DNA of 64,000 bases. It comes from Acanthochromis polyacanthus. Lineage: Eukaryota; Chordata; Actinopteri; Pomacentridae. The notes beneath the pieces were generated by a model. That model saw nothing but the letters and a program-made list of their open reading frames with translations. It made no database searches and was not told where the DNA came from. Position numbers and translations under genes: made by a program. The DNA lies in NCBI RefSeq assembly GCF_021347895.1, contig NC_067129.1, forward strand, positions 35,436,604-35,500,603. The letters are read 5' to 3'. Below are positions 11,093-22,009 of this stretch, piece by piece. Position 1 is the stretch's first letter; each line of letters begins with the position of its first letter.

Positions 11093-11672
11093 ACACGGTC
11101 TCACGGGGATTCGTGAAACTGTTACGTAAATTTTTTGTTTCTTTTTCGTGCGCACCAACATGATTTCGTCATGTTTTTCGTGCCGCTCACCACGAAATGT
11201 TTTTCGTGTTGCTCACAACGAAACCCGCTGTGGTAATCACAGCTGAAAGTGGTTTATACCAGCGGATTCATGACGATCTAAGCTGTCCATCGGCGTATAC
11301 TGCTTGTGTAATCGCGTTTGCGGCCGCCGGCCGCCGGACATTCTTGAAATTCCTATGCAAATTGGTAAGTGTACCACCGGGTTATGGTTAGGTTATGGTT
11401 AGGTTATGGTTAGGATTATGGTTAGGGTTATGGTTAGGGACGATGTCATGCAAAATATAGCGTTGGATTCGCCATGGTTTTACATTAAAAATATAATACA
11501 CACATTCGTTTGAAATACGTTCTGGGTGGCACGAAAAGTCCGCCGTTTAAAATACATTGGTGCGCATTTCGTGGTGAGCGGCACGAAAAACATGACGAAA
11601 TCGTGTTGGTGCGCACGAAACCGAAACAAAAATTTACGTAACAGTTTCACGAATCCTCGTGAGATCGGGCTG
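11093..11672. mobile_element. 580-bp MITE with ~105-bp inverted repeats and 9-bp target duplication (MULE-like)
   Basis: The left arm GGTCTCACGGGGATTCGTGA through TGCGCACCAACATGATTTCG and ACCACGAAATG is repeated inverted at 11565-11672. The flanking sequence AAATATTCA occurs on both sides (11084-11092 and 11673-11681). A 9-bp duplication with long inverted repeats fits a non-autonomous MuDR/MULE element; the class is inferred. The centre carries GGTTATGGTTAGG-type repeats (11384-11440) and GC-rich GGCCGCCGGCCGCCGG. No coding sequence. Confidence 0.78.
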
Positions 11673-11699
11673 AAATATTCAGACCCTGTGCTCAGTATT

Positions 11700-12705
11700 G
11701 AGTAGAAGCACCCTTTTCAGCTAGTACAGCCATGAGTCTTCTTGGGAATGACGAAACAAGTTTTTCACACCTGGATTTGGGGATCCTCTGCCATTCTTCC
11801 TTGCAGATCCTCTCCAGTTCTGTCAGGTTGGATGGACAGCCATTTTGAGGTCTCTCCAGAGATACTCAATTGGGTTTTGGTCCGGGCTCTGGCTGGGCCA
11901 GTCAAGAACGGTCACAGAGTTGTTCTGAAGCCACTCCTTTGTCATTTTAGCTGTGTGCTTAGGGTCATTGTCCTGTTGAAAGGTGAACCTTCGGCCTAGT
12001 CTGAGGTCCTGAGCACTCTGGCAGAGGTTTTACTCCAGGATATCTCTGTACTTGGTCGCATTCATCCTTCCTTCAATTGCAACCAGTCGTCCTGTTCCTG
12101 CAACTGAAAAACACCCCCACAACATGATGCTCCCACCACAATGATTCACTGTAGGGATTGTATTGGACAGGTGATGAACAGTGCCTGGTTTTCTCCACAC
12201 CTACCACTTAGAATTAACACCAAAAAGTTCAATCTTGGTCTCATCAGACCAGAGAATCTTTTTTCTCATAGTCTGGGAGTCCTCTATGTGGGCTTTCATG
12301 TGTCTTGCACTGAGGAGAGGCTTCCATTGGACCACTCTGCCATAAAGCCCTGGCTGGTGGAGGGCTGCAGTGATAGCTGACTTTGTGGAACTTTCTCCTG
12401 TCTCCCAACTGCATCTCTGGAGCTCAGCCACAGTGATCTTTGGGTTCTTCTTTACCTCCCTCACCAAGGCTCTTCTCCCACCATTGCTCAGTTTGGCTGG
12501 ACGGCCAGGTCTAGGAAGAGTTGTGGTCGTCCCAAACTTCTTCCATTTGAGGGTTATGGAGGCCACTGTGCTCTGAGGAACCTTGAGTGCTGCAGAAATT
12601 TTTTTGTAACCTTAGCCAGATCTGTGCCTTGCCACAATTCTGTCTCTGAGCTCCTTGGGCAGTTCCTTCAACCTCATGATTCTCATTTACTCTGACATGC
12701 ACTGT
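11700..12705 (-). pseudogene. Tc1 transposase, multiply frameshifted
   Basis: The longest piece (12201-12566) reads through GRPAKLSNGGRRALVREVKK (paired-like domain linker, GRPR-type motif) to ILWSDETKIELFGVNSK, which holds the first catalytic Asp. Upstream (to about 12702) the N-terminal helix-turn-helix region is out of frame. Downstream, minus-strand remnants of the second Asp region and of a KMTKEWL-like helix can be read near 11740-12000 in other frames. Several indels make it dead. Orientation is minus within the element at 10909-13075. Confidence 0.82.
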
Positions 12706-13371
12706 GAGCAGTAAGGTCTTATATAGACAGGTGTGTGCCTTTCCTAATCAAGTCCAATCAGTTTAATTAAACACAGCTGGACTCCGATAAAGAAGCAGAA
12801 CCATCTCGAGGAGGATCAGAAGAAATGGACAGCATGTGAGTTAAATATGAATGTCGCTGCAAAGGGTCTGAATACTTATGACCATGTGATATTTCAGTTT
12901 TTCTTTTTTAATAAATTTGCCAAAAAATTCTACATTTCTGTTTTTTTCTGTCAAGATGGGGTGCTGAGTGTACATTAATGAGAAATAAAATGAACTTTTT
13001 TGATTTTGACAAATGACTGCAATGACACAGAGGGTGAAAAATTTCAAGGGGTCTGAATACTTTCCGTACCCACTGTATTAAGGAAAAGGTTAAATTGTCC
13101 CTCTGTATTGTAAATATATAAAATTTATACATAATAAAGCAAAAAAAGTTGTGGCAGTTCATCAACAATAGGATTTCACCAAACCAAACTCTGTCGTACT
13201 GAAACTGCGGACTGACATTATATTGCACTATGTTCAATGTCTTAATATTTTCACAGTAAGGATTCATTTTCACCTCTGTATTTTTTTCACTTTGCAAAGT
13301 CATTCTGCAGACAGGATTGGACACTCTGAGGGGCTGATTTTGGCCCACAGGCCATATGTTTGACACCCCTG

Positions 13372-14849
13372 CTCTAAGACATTCTAAAATATCACAGTGA
13401 AAACTCGCCACACTGAAAACAGTATATTGAGAAAGGAAAACTGAAATATGTTTTCATCTCAGATTGTGTCGACTTCGTTAATATGCACAGAGGCCAGAGG
13501 ACGTTTATGCTGCTCCACTGCCTCCAGAAGTGCCACTCCAACACTTGGCACCTTTGTGGGCAGTGAAGCAGCAAAAGAAAGAGCTGGATGTAAACAGTAA
13601 ACCTTGAATAAAGCCTGAAGTATCTGTGTGAACATCTTCCAGTCGGTCTTCACACCTGGAGGACTACTCAACAAATGAAAAACACTTAGCGGCGGCGTGC
13701 CCTTGAGAACGCAATCATCCTTTGTTCACATCAACTTGTGGTGGCTCATATAAGAGGCCTTGGTTTGTCTTGGCCACATTAATAAGTCCGACATGTGGCA
13801 GTGCTGAGCTTGATCACAAATAGGCTAATAAAGTCTGACAGATGGCGAGTCTCTCTAAAAGAGCTGCCAAACAGCTGGCAAGACTGTCCAGTTTCTGCAG
13901 AAATGCATGCTGGACGCCACCGTTCTACGTTTTAATTGGAGCCATATGCAGCCTTTTAATTAAAAGATTTCAATGAATAAATGATAACCACACAAAATGT
14001 TGAACCAGGAGAAAAAAACACGGAAAGCAAACAAGACCATCACTCTCATTACATTCTCCAAGCTTTGCACTGCTGATGATATCTGCTCTGAACATAAAGG
14101 CTGTTCTCAAAAACAAACACAGTTACATTTTTCAGTGGCGAATTTACTGGAAAAAAAAGAAACACCAAAAGAGCAGAAATGTTATGTCTTTTGAGGAAAG
14201 AGGAGTAGGAAAGAAAAGCAGAAAAACAAGCAGAGGTGTGACTGAAGACAGAAAACAAGACATTAGCGCATAATTATCCTAACAGATTCTTACTGTGACC
14301 TCAAGCCGCCCAACATAATCAGCTCGGAACCAATGCTCATCATTCCTGAGCGTATGACTAAACTAAACTGTTTGTAATGTCTAAACAAAATAATTTTGAA
14401 TCTCAATCTGCTCCAAAATACTGTTATATGCCTGTGAAGAGAGGAGAGACAGCTTGTACATTCAATTATCACTGTAATTAAAAGAAATGTTGACTTGCAG
14501 TAACTGATTTCCAGCATCTCCTAACATATCATTAAATTGTGTTTGTTTCTGCACAACAGGAAAGAATGACAAGCTGCAACGCTGACACAGAAGTCTAAAG
14601 AATCTTTTATATTTCTTTATCTGGTGTCTCATGTGCATCTTTTGTTAATCTCAGGACTAGCTAAAGGATTAGTTTGACATTTAGAGAAATAAGCTTTCCT
14701 GCTATCAGACACCACCGTTCATATTACAACTTGCCATTTTTTTCATTCCAACATGGTAATAAATGAGCTTCATCGGTGTTGTGTTTTGGTTTTTTTTAAA
14801 TTTGCCTTTATTTGTTACAAATATATTACAGCACTGCAAAACATTGCTT
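13372..14849. other. No gene recognised
   Basis: AT-rich DNA. Short frames on both strands show no motif, splice pattern or coding character I can defend. Confidence 0.6.
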
Positions 14850-14986
14850 TATGCTGGGTCAGAGCCCCTGGAGCAGGAAGGGTGAAGGGGCTTGCTCATG
14901 AACGCATCAGTGACCAAATCAGGGTTTGGACCACTGATCTTCTGATCAGTAGTCCAGAGACTTAACCTTTGCGCCACCACTGCCTC
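14850..14986 (-). mobile_element. tRNA-headed SINE fragment of a second family
   Basis: On the minus strand it reads GGTGGCGCAAAGGTTAAGTC (A-box region) and CAGTGGTCCAAACCC (decayed B box), then GAGCAAGCCCCTTCACCC and GCTCCAGGGGCTCTGACCC, the usual body of an abundant fish SINE. It is diverged and has no clear target duplication. Confidence 0.65.
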
Positions 14987-15909
14987 TTAATTTGACTTTT
15001 TAAAATATTTAATATCCCCTCAACTTCAAGTCATCATAAAAATCTGAGCTAAAGGCCCAGCTTCTGATTTTACACATAAAAACACTACAGTGGTGTTGAT
15101 CATTTTAGCAAGTTAAACTACACTTACTAGAGTATTTCTATCTTCTTGAAGAGTAGAAAATGAATAAAATTTAACTGGATAATTAGCAGTATGATGCTGT
15201 TTTTAAAAGGCAATAATGTTCAACATTTTTACTTGTAAAAACTTTCTCAAATTCAGTCAGCAGCAAATGGTCTGACTACACTTCATCTGTTATGGGGGGA
15301 AAAAAAGGCTTTTTAGTGACTTTTTTTTTTTTAACTCAGTCATAATAATATTGGACAGAGGTAAGCCCAGCATGCAGCAAGGTTGTCCCCTCAAAATAGT
15401 GAGGACTTGTTTTGTTGGAATGTTTCCATGCAGGGAGTCAATCAGTGACTTCATCTGGAAAAACTAACACGCTGCCTTAGTGCACGATTTAAATTCTTGA
15501 CAGAACTTGAATTTCTCAGCGTGCTGCCTGGAGGTTCTTAATGTCATTGGTGTCTGCTGTGAAGCAGATTTTTAAAATAGTAACACACAGAGAGAGGAAC
15601 GGGATTAGCAAACCATGCACAGACAAAGGTAGCCTTATACCTGCAGTCTACGTCTGGTGAATCAGACTATTCATTCATTAATGGTTCATGTCCACAGGGG
15701 CATTTTTTCTCTCATGGGAATGTACCATATCTGAGTATTGCCTGCTTGGTGGGCGTGCAGTAGTGGGTCACTTGGTGGTCACATGACCTCCACTTCAGAC
15801 CTTTAGTCCGGTAGAGGCATTGGATCAACATGGTGACTCGGTTGCAAACTTTCTCTTTATTATGAAAACAATTTGACAAAAAGTCTTTTTGAAAGCATTT
15901 GAGACAAGA
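14987..15909. other. No gene recognised
   Basis: AT-rich DNA between a SINE fragment and the palindromic element; nothing to annotate. Confidence 0.6.
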
Positions 15910-15917
15910 AATATTCT

Positions 15918-17303
15918 ACGGAGCCCCCTAGGGGACATCCTTCCTGTTTGTGTTATATTCCTTCCTGTTGTACTTTTTCTCCTCCGCGTTTGTATTTTAT
16001 TCCTTCGCGTTTGTGTTTTTTTCCTTCGCGTTGTACTTTCTCTCCTCCGCGTTTGTGTTTTATCCCTCCGCGTTTATTTTTTAAGGAACACTTTTGTCAT
16101 TTTTGCCCTCCGCCTTTATTTTTTAGGGAACACTTTTGTCATTTTTGCTGTTGACAAGTTGTTTTTCAAAGACGGAGTTCGCGTTCAAAGTCGAACTCCG
16201 CGTTCAAAGTCGAACTCCGCGTTTAAAAACGAACTCCGCGTTCAAAGTCGAACTCCGTCTTGGGCCCGAGCAGTGTCACTCAGTCAGTCTGTTGAGCGTG
16301 CAGCAGGGGAGTCAAGGGACGGATTCCTACGGTACTACTTCCTGTCCAAACTTAGTTTGGAAGTTTGCTTTGCCTGGCACACCGGCTGATCATCACCTTG
16401 GGACAATACACGCCAAACGGTAAATAATTATTTTAATGAGTACCACAGTGCTTCGTCTATTGTTCTGAACTCTGCTTATCTCAAGTCACATTAGCCCTTT
16501 CTGTATTTATTGCAGTTGGACTGCTTCGGTTTGCACGCCAGCATGAAGCTAAAAGGAGCGCTCGTTTTTGTTCAGTGGGACCGCGCGCGGGACGGTGCGC
16601 TTTTTATACATTCAGAGAAACAGTCGCGGTTTGGTCAGTAGAAACGTTGACAAAAACGAGCGCTCCTTTTAGCTTCATGCCGGCGTGCAAACCGAAGCAG
16701 TCCAACTGCGATAAATACAGAAAGGGCTAATGTGACTTGAGATCAGCAGAGTTCAGAACAATAGACGAAGCACTGTGGTATTCATTAAAATAATTATTTA
16801 CCGTTTGGCGTGTATTGTCCCAAGGTGATGATCAGCCGGTGTGCCAGGCAAAGCAAACCTCCAAACTAAGTTTGGACAGGAAGTAGTACCGTAGGAATCC
16901 GTCCCTTGACTCCCCTGCTGCACGCTCAACAGACTGACTGAGTGACACTGCACGGGCCCAAGACGGAGTTCGACTTTGAACGCGGAGTTCGTTTTTAAAC
17001 GCGGAGTTCGACTTTGAACGCGGAGTTCGACTTTGAACGCGAACTCCGTCTTTGAAAAACAACTTGTCAACAGCAAAAATGACAAAAGTGTTCCTTAAAA
17101 AATAAAGGCGGAGGGCAAAAATGACAAAAGTGTTCCTTAAAAAATAAACGCGGAGGGATAAAACACAAACGTGGAGGAGAGAAAGTACAACGTGAAGGAA
17201 AAAAACACAAACGCGAAGGAATAAAATACAAACGCGGAGGAGAAAAAGTACAACAGGAAGGGATATAACACAAACAGGAAGGATGTCCCCTAGGGGGCTC
17301 CGT
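15918..17303. mobile_element. 1386-bp palindromic transposon-like element, arms 654 bp each
   Basis: Left arm 15918-16571 and right arm 16650-17303 have equal length and are inverted copies, about 98% identical by eye (differences at roughly one base in fifty). A 78-bp GC-rich spacer separates them. The ends read ACGGAGCCCCCTAGGGGACA. The 8-bp target duplication AATATTCT flanks it exactly (15910-15917 and 17304-17311), showing that the whole palindrome moved as a unit. Arms contain repeated CTCCGCGTTTGT and CTCCGCGTTCAAAGTCGAA blocks. Mirror-image open frames in the arms are by-products of the palindrome. The 8-bp duplication suggests hAT-type mobilisation; no transposase is present. Confidence 0.88.
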
Positions 17304-17546
17304 AATATTCTGTGCAGTTGCTGAATCTTTTCTCATTATCGTTCAACAGCAGCTAGTTTTTAGACATTTTACTAAAGTTTTGCGAGATGTTCGACCTCCA
17401 CTCCTCACATCTCATTTGCATGAAGTAGAAGTCAAGTCTGCTTTATGCAAATGAACTGAAGGGAAACTCTGGGGTAGTGTGCAACAATGTAACTTGAAAC
17501 ACACTGCAACGCAACCAGAATGTGATGCAGGGCCTTTCACATAGAC

Positions 17547-19062
17547 CAGGGGTCGGGAACCTTTGACACTCAAAGAGCCATTTCAACCCATTTCCCACAG
17601 AAAAGAAAACACCGAGAGCCGCAAAAACCTTTTGGCATTTAAAATGAAGACAACACTGCACATATCACTTTTTTTTTTTACCTTTATGCCCTTGTTAATT
17701 TTGACTAATTAATTAATAAAAAAATAATGCATTAAAAAAATTATGTATTCAACCGCACCTTTCTCAGTTCCCAAATTTATGGCACACCGATAACACTGAT
17801 GAACACTCCAGCCAGCTAGGTAGCGCTAATGAACCTAAAGTCTGTTTTCCAGCCGTGAAGAAGATTCACAGGATGCACTGTCAGCGCACAACAAAGTTTG
17901 GTGAACAGTGATTGAAGACGAGAACACTCTGAGTGTGTTGAGCAGAAAGTTTCTTTTAAAAATCTTCCTGATGGCAGCTTGGATAAAAACGTGGTTATTT
18001 GGAAATTGTGCAACAAATAGTTTTCTGATCACCGCAGCACTTCAAGCCGGTGTATCCATCCCATAATAGACCACTTTTTGAAATGTTAAAGGTGCTCGGA
18101 CATCGCGCTCTCCCCCTCTCACACACACACACACACGCTGCTCTCTCTCTCCCTCTCTCATAACGGAGCCACACACTCTCATAACAACACGCAGGCCGGC
18201 AAGTTTCAAGTACCTGGGTGTTCACCTCAACAATAAACTGGACTGGTCCCACAACACCGATGCTCTGTACAAGAAGGGCCAGAGTCGCCTCCACCTTCTG
18301 AGGAGGCTGAGGTCCTTCGGAGTGTGCAGACCTCTACTAAGGACTTTCTACGACACTGTGGTAGCCTCTGCTTTCCTCTACGCTGTCGTCTGCTGGGCCC
18401 CGGGCAGCACAGAGCGGGACATGAAGAGACTGAACAAGCTGACCAAGAGGGCCAGCTCTGTCCTGGGCTGCCCACTGGACTCTGTGATGGATGTGGGTGA
18501 GAGGAGGATGTTGACCAAGCTCTCATCCATCATGGACAACAGCTCCCACCCACTGCACCGGACTGTAGTGGAGCTGAGCAGCTCCTTTAGCACGAGACTC
18601 AGACACCCTCAGTGCAAGAAGGAGCGCTACCGCAGGTCCTTCATCCCCACTGCCATCAGACTGTATAACACTACTGTGTAGTTGGTATTATGTGCAATAT
18701 TTATTATCTTGTTCTTGCACTTTCGTGACTTTTGCACTCCTGTTTTTTGTTTTTGTTCTAAGAGCCCTGTAATGTTAAATTTCTCCTTTGTGAGATTAAT
18801 AAAGTCTATCTTAACTCTTAACTCTTAAGTGTCGGAGATTGACGGCTGGGACGCATATTTTGACAGACAAAAATTAAGACGTTTTATTTTGATGTTACAA
18901 GATCACAAATTTAGAATTAAATTTTTAATACAAACAAACTAAAATAAAAGAAATTTTAATTAAATAGCCTGCTAATTATTAATTTTCCAAAGCTACAGGG
19001 AGCTGCAACAGAGGGACGAAAGAGTCGCATGCGGCTCCGGAGCTGCGGGTTGCTGACCCCTG
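17547..19062. mobile_element. Non-autonomous hAT element containing a LINE fragment
   Basis: The left end CAGGGGTCGGGAACCTTTGA and the reversed right end CAGGGGTCAGCAACCCGCAG are typical vertebrate hAT termini. The 8-bp duplication ACATAGAC/ACATAGGC (17539-17546, 19063-19070) differs at one base. It contains AGAGCCGC blocks near both ends, a CA/CT simple repeat near 18118-18160 and the LINE fragment 18202-18828. Confidence 0.9.
18202..18828 (+). mobile_element. 5'-truncated copy of the 4.7-kb LINE (RT C terminus and 3' UTR)
   Basis: It starts at AGTTTCAAGTACCTGGGTG, corresponding to 7315 in the long copy, and runs to AATAAAGTCTATCTT followed by ACTCTTA repeats. The last ~150 codons of reverse transcriptase are open to the TAG at 18679-18681 and nearly identical to the first copy. 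Near identity means a recent insertion by a related master. It lies inside the hAT element. Confidence 0.92.
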
Positions 19063-19070
19063 ACATAGGC

Positions 19071-20441
19071 AATAAATGGGATACAAGAAACTGATGGATC
19101 GTGTGAACATGTACCTTACAGCTCTGCAACTATAATGCCAAAATGAACAACCATGTGGTCTCATTTATGAAAACTGTTCTGAAGTTGTTCTTGAACTTAG
19201 GCTTAATATCACTCCCAATGTGTGCTAATGTTTGATTCAACAAACAAGCTGAGCATAAAATGTCTTGCCTCAAGGTGCAAAAGACTTTGAACACCAATAT
19301 AGCGTCAGTATCAAAAATATCTGCTGTTTTCAGATATAGTGGAGTCATGGCATAATTAGCAAAGAACTAAGTGCCACTCCCTTCGTGATTTTTGTAACAG
19401 GAGCTTCTCTGCTTTATGTTTTGGAGACCAGTTTGGCTGTGCATGGATGTTAGTGCATGTGAGTCCTTCCCTTTGAAACTGCTGGTTCTCCCTGCACTTA
19501 TACACAGAGATGAGACTGACCTTCCTCACCGCTGGACTCTGCTAGTAATATTCAAAATTTTCAGAAGATGTCCCCCCAAACACAAAAATAATATGAAAAC
19601 AAAGAATTTTATTTATGTTATTTACATAATTTATGCACACTCATTCTATATTACCTCAGTGTGAGAGTCTCTACTGCTGTTTAAAGCCTCTCCTCTGCTT
19701 GTCCTTATCCACTCACATTTCTTTCCAGCCAGTAACACATGTAATTTTGTGTTCTACATTGTGGTTTGATAAACAAAGCCAAACACGCAGCAACTGCATT
19801 GAAGGAGATTAGATAGAAATGGTCTGACCTTAAACTGAAAGAAAACAGAGCAGCCGTGCTTACTCCTTTCTAATTTGACACACTAATTGTCGAACATAAC
19901 ATCCTGTTTTATATTCGGAACACTTTGCATCTGCTAATTAATTCCTCTCACCATTAATTGATCATTACAATCACATTGTTCCTAAAGTTCATACAAAGTT
20001 TACAGCAGGCTCAGATACACATACTCTTACATAACCAGCAGGAAAATCACTCTACACCCACACTCTAGACTTTCCTTAGAGATGAGATCATTTCCACATC
20101 AAATGAATTTTTTCTAAATATACACTTACACACTATAGACTTATTAGCAACATTAATGCCAAATTTGTTTCATAAAATGGGGCTCTGTGGATCCAAGACA
20201 CATGTAAAAATGTTAGAATACATTAAGTCTTCTTATCCCCATTACAAGAGCAGAGTGAAAGTGAAAAAACTCGACCGAAACTTTCAACTAAAAATACAAA
20301 TTAAACAGTGATTAAAAGCCTTGTAACAGTCGTTCCATAATATATCTTTTGGCACATTTTGGTGTATTGCATTGGAAAAAAATTTATAGCAATTCTAATA
20401 TTTGAAAAAAAAAATGTCCCCAAATTCTTAGACACGCTTCA
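19071..20441. other. No gene recognised
   Basis: AT-rich, unique-looking DNA with short chance frames only. Confidence 0.6.
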
Positions 20442-20443
20442 TG

Positions 20444-21904
20444 CACTCAATATAAACGCAACACTTTTGTTTTTGCTCCTACTTTTTATGAGATGAACTC
20501 AAAAATCTAAAACTTTTTCCACATACACAATATCACCATTTCTCTAAAATATTGTTCACAAATCTTTCTAAATCTGTGATAGTGAGCACTTTCCTTTGCT
20601 GAGATACTCCATCCCACCTCACAGGTGTGCCATATCAAGATGCTGATGAGACACCATGATTAGTGCACAGGTGAGCCTTAGACTGCTCACAATAAAAGGC
20701 CACTCTGAAAGGTGCAGTTTTCAATGGCTGTGCAAAGTTGCTGGATATTGGCGGGAACTGGTACACGCTATCGTATACGCCGATCCAGAGCATCCCAAAC
20801 ATGCTCAATGGGTGACATGTCCAGGTGAGTATGCTGGCCATGCAAGAACTGGGACGTTTTCAGCTTCCAAGAATTGTGTACAGATCCTTGCAACATGGGG
20901 CCGTGCATTATCCTGCTGCAACATGAGGTGATGTTCTTGGATGTATGGCACAACAATGGGCCTCAGGATCTCGTCACGATATCTCTGTGCATTCAAAATG
21001 CCATCAATAAAATGCACCTGTGTTTTTCGTCCATAACAGATGCCTGCCCATACCATAACCCCACCGCCACCATGTACCACTCCATCCACAACATTGACAT
21101 CAGAAAACCGCGAACCCACATGACGCCACACACGCTGTCTGCCATCTGCCCTGAACAGTGTAAACCGGGATTCATCCGTGAAGAGAACACCTCTCCAACG
21201 TGCCAGACACCATTGAATGGGAGCATTTGCCCACTCAAGTCGGTTACGACGACGAACTGGAGTCGGGTGGAGACCCCAATGAGGACAACGAGCATGCAGA
21301 TGACCTTTCCTGAGACGGTTTCTGACAGTTTGTGCAGAAATTCTTTGGTTATGCACCCCCATCGTTTCAGCAGCTGTCCGAGTGGCTGGTCTCAGACGAT
21401 CTTGGAGGTGAACATGCTGGATGTGGAGGTCCTGGGCTGGTGTGGTTACACGTGGTCTGCGGTTGTGAGGCTGGTTGGATGTACTGCCAAATTCTCTGAA
21501 ACGCCTTTGGAGATGGCTTATGGTAGAGAAATGAACATTCAATACATGAGCAACAGCTCTGGTTGACATTCCTGCTGTTAGCATACCAATTGCACGCTCC
21601 CTCAAATCTTGCAACATCTGTGGCATTGTGCTGTGTGATAAAACTGCACCTTTCAGAGTGGCCTTTTATTGTGGGCAGTCTGTGCACTAATCATGGTGTC
21701 TAATCAGCATCTTGATATAGCCCACCTGTGAGGTGGGATGGATTATCTCAGCAAAGGAGAAGTGCTCACTATCACAGATTTGGGAACAATATTTGAGAGA
21801 AATGGTGATATTGTTTATATGGAAAAAGTTTTAGATCTTTGAGTTAATCTCATAAAAAAATAGGAGCAAAAACAAAAGTGTTGCATTTATATTTTTGTTG
21901 AGTG
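20444..21904. mobile_element. Tc1/mariner element with ~200-bp inverted repeats, decayed
   Basis: The left end CACTCAATATAAACGCAACA and the reversed right end CACTCAACAAAAATATAAAT continue into shared GCAACACTTTTGTTTTTGCT and CACAGGTG blocks for ~200 bp. TA follows the right end (21905-21906); the left flank is TG, a decayed TA. The transposase is on the minus strand. Confidence 0.9.
20690..21626 (-). pseudogene. Tc1-type transposase, frameshifted near the third catalytic residue
   Basis: The main frame (21626 to 20805, 273 codons) has the N-terminal helix-turn-helix (LRERAIGMLTAGMSTRAVAH, VHFSTISHLQRRF), then VLFTDESRFTLF (first Asp), VHGGGGVMVWAGICYG and LMLQQDNARPHVA (second Asp). The frame ends after AWPAYSPGHVTH; in the next frame LDMSPIEHVWDALDRRIR supplies the third acidic residue (Glu), so one indel splits the DD34E triad. 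The C terminus after NIQQL-like sequence is lost by a deletion that joins it to the inverted repeat. It would have cut and pasted the element at TA sites. Confidence 0.88.
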
Positions 21905-21943
21905 TAAAAAGAATTGTGCTTCATTGCAACAGGGACACATATA

Positions 21944-22009
21944 CACGCGAACCAGGGATCTTCTCGCTGCAAGACGAAAGTGCTAATCACTATATCACCG
22001 TGCAGCCCC
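21944..22009 (-). mobile_element. SINE head fragment (same family as 35555)
   Basis: On the minus strand: GGGGGCTGCACGGTGATATAG, GATTAGCACTTTCGTCTTGC and AAGATCCCTGGTTCGCG; only the tRNA-like head is kept. Confidence 0.75.

Larger units (their letters stand above)
10909..13075. mobile_element. Tc1/mariner transposon relic nested in the hAT-type element
   Basis: The left end CAGTGGGTACGGAAAGTG is repeated inverted at 13058-13075; TA flanks both ends (10907-10908 and 13076-13077). The inverted repeats extend inward through AATTTTTCACTCTCTGTGT and CATTAATGTACACTCAGCACC. It encodes a broken transposase on the minus strand and is itself interrupted by a 580-bp MITE at 11093-11672. Confidence 0.92.
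10444..13371. mobile_element. Non-autonomous hAT-type element containing a Tc1 element
   Basis: The terminal inverted repeats are CAGGGGTGTCCAACTCATTT on the left and, reverse complemented, CAGGGGTGTCAAACATATGG on the right. The flanks CTCTGTAA and CTCTAAGA (8 bp) agree at 5 of 8 positions, a weak but hAT-sized duplication. Outside the nested Tc1 (10909-13075) only about 760 bp remain and none is coding. Confidence 0.7.

Noticed and set aside
11384..11440. GGTTAGG-type repeats as an interstitial telomere
   Set aside because: The unit is GGTTATGGTTAGG, not a TTAGGG array, and it lies in the centre of a MITE.
12908..13411. 167-codon minus frame across the Tc1 and hAT right ends
   Set aside because: It runs through inverted repeats of two elements and has no homology; chance frame.
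16136..17085. Two identical 95-codon frames on opposite strands (16136-16423 plus, 16798-17085 minus) as a duplicated gene
   Set aside because: They are mirror images created by the long palindrome; composition follows the CTCCGCG repeats and no protein family fits.
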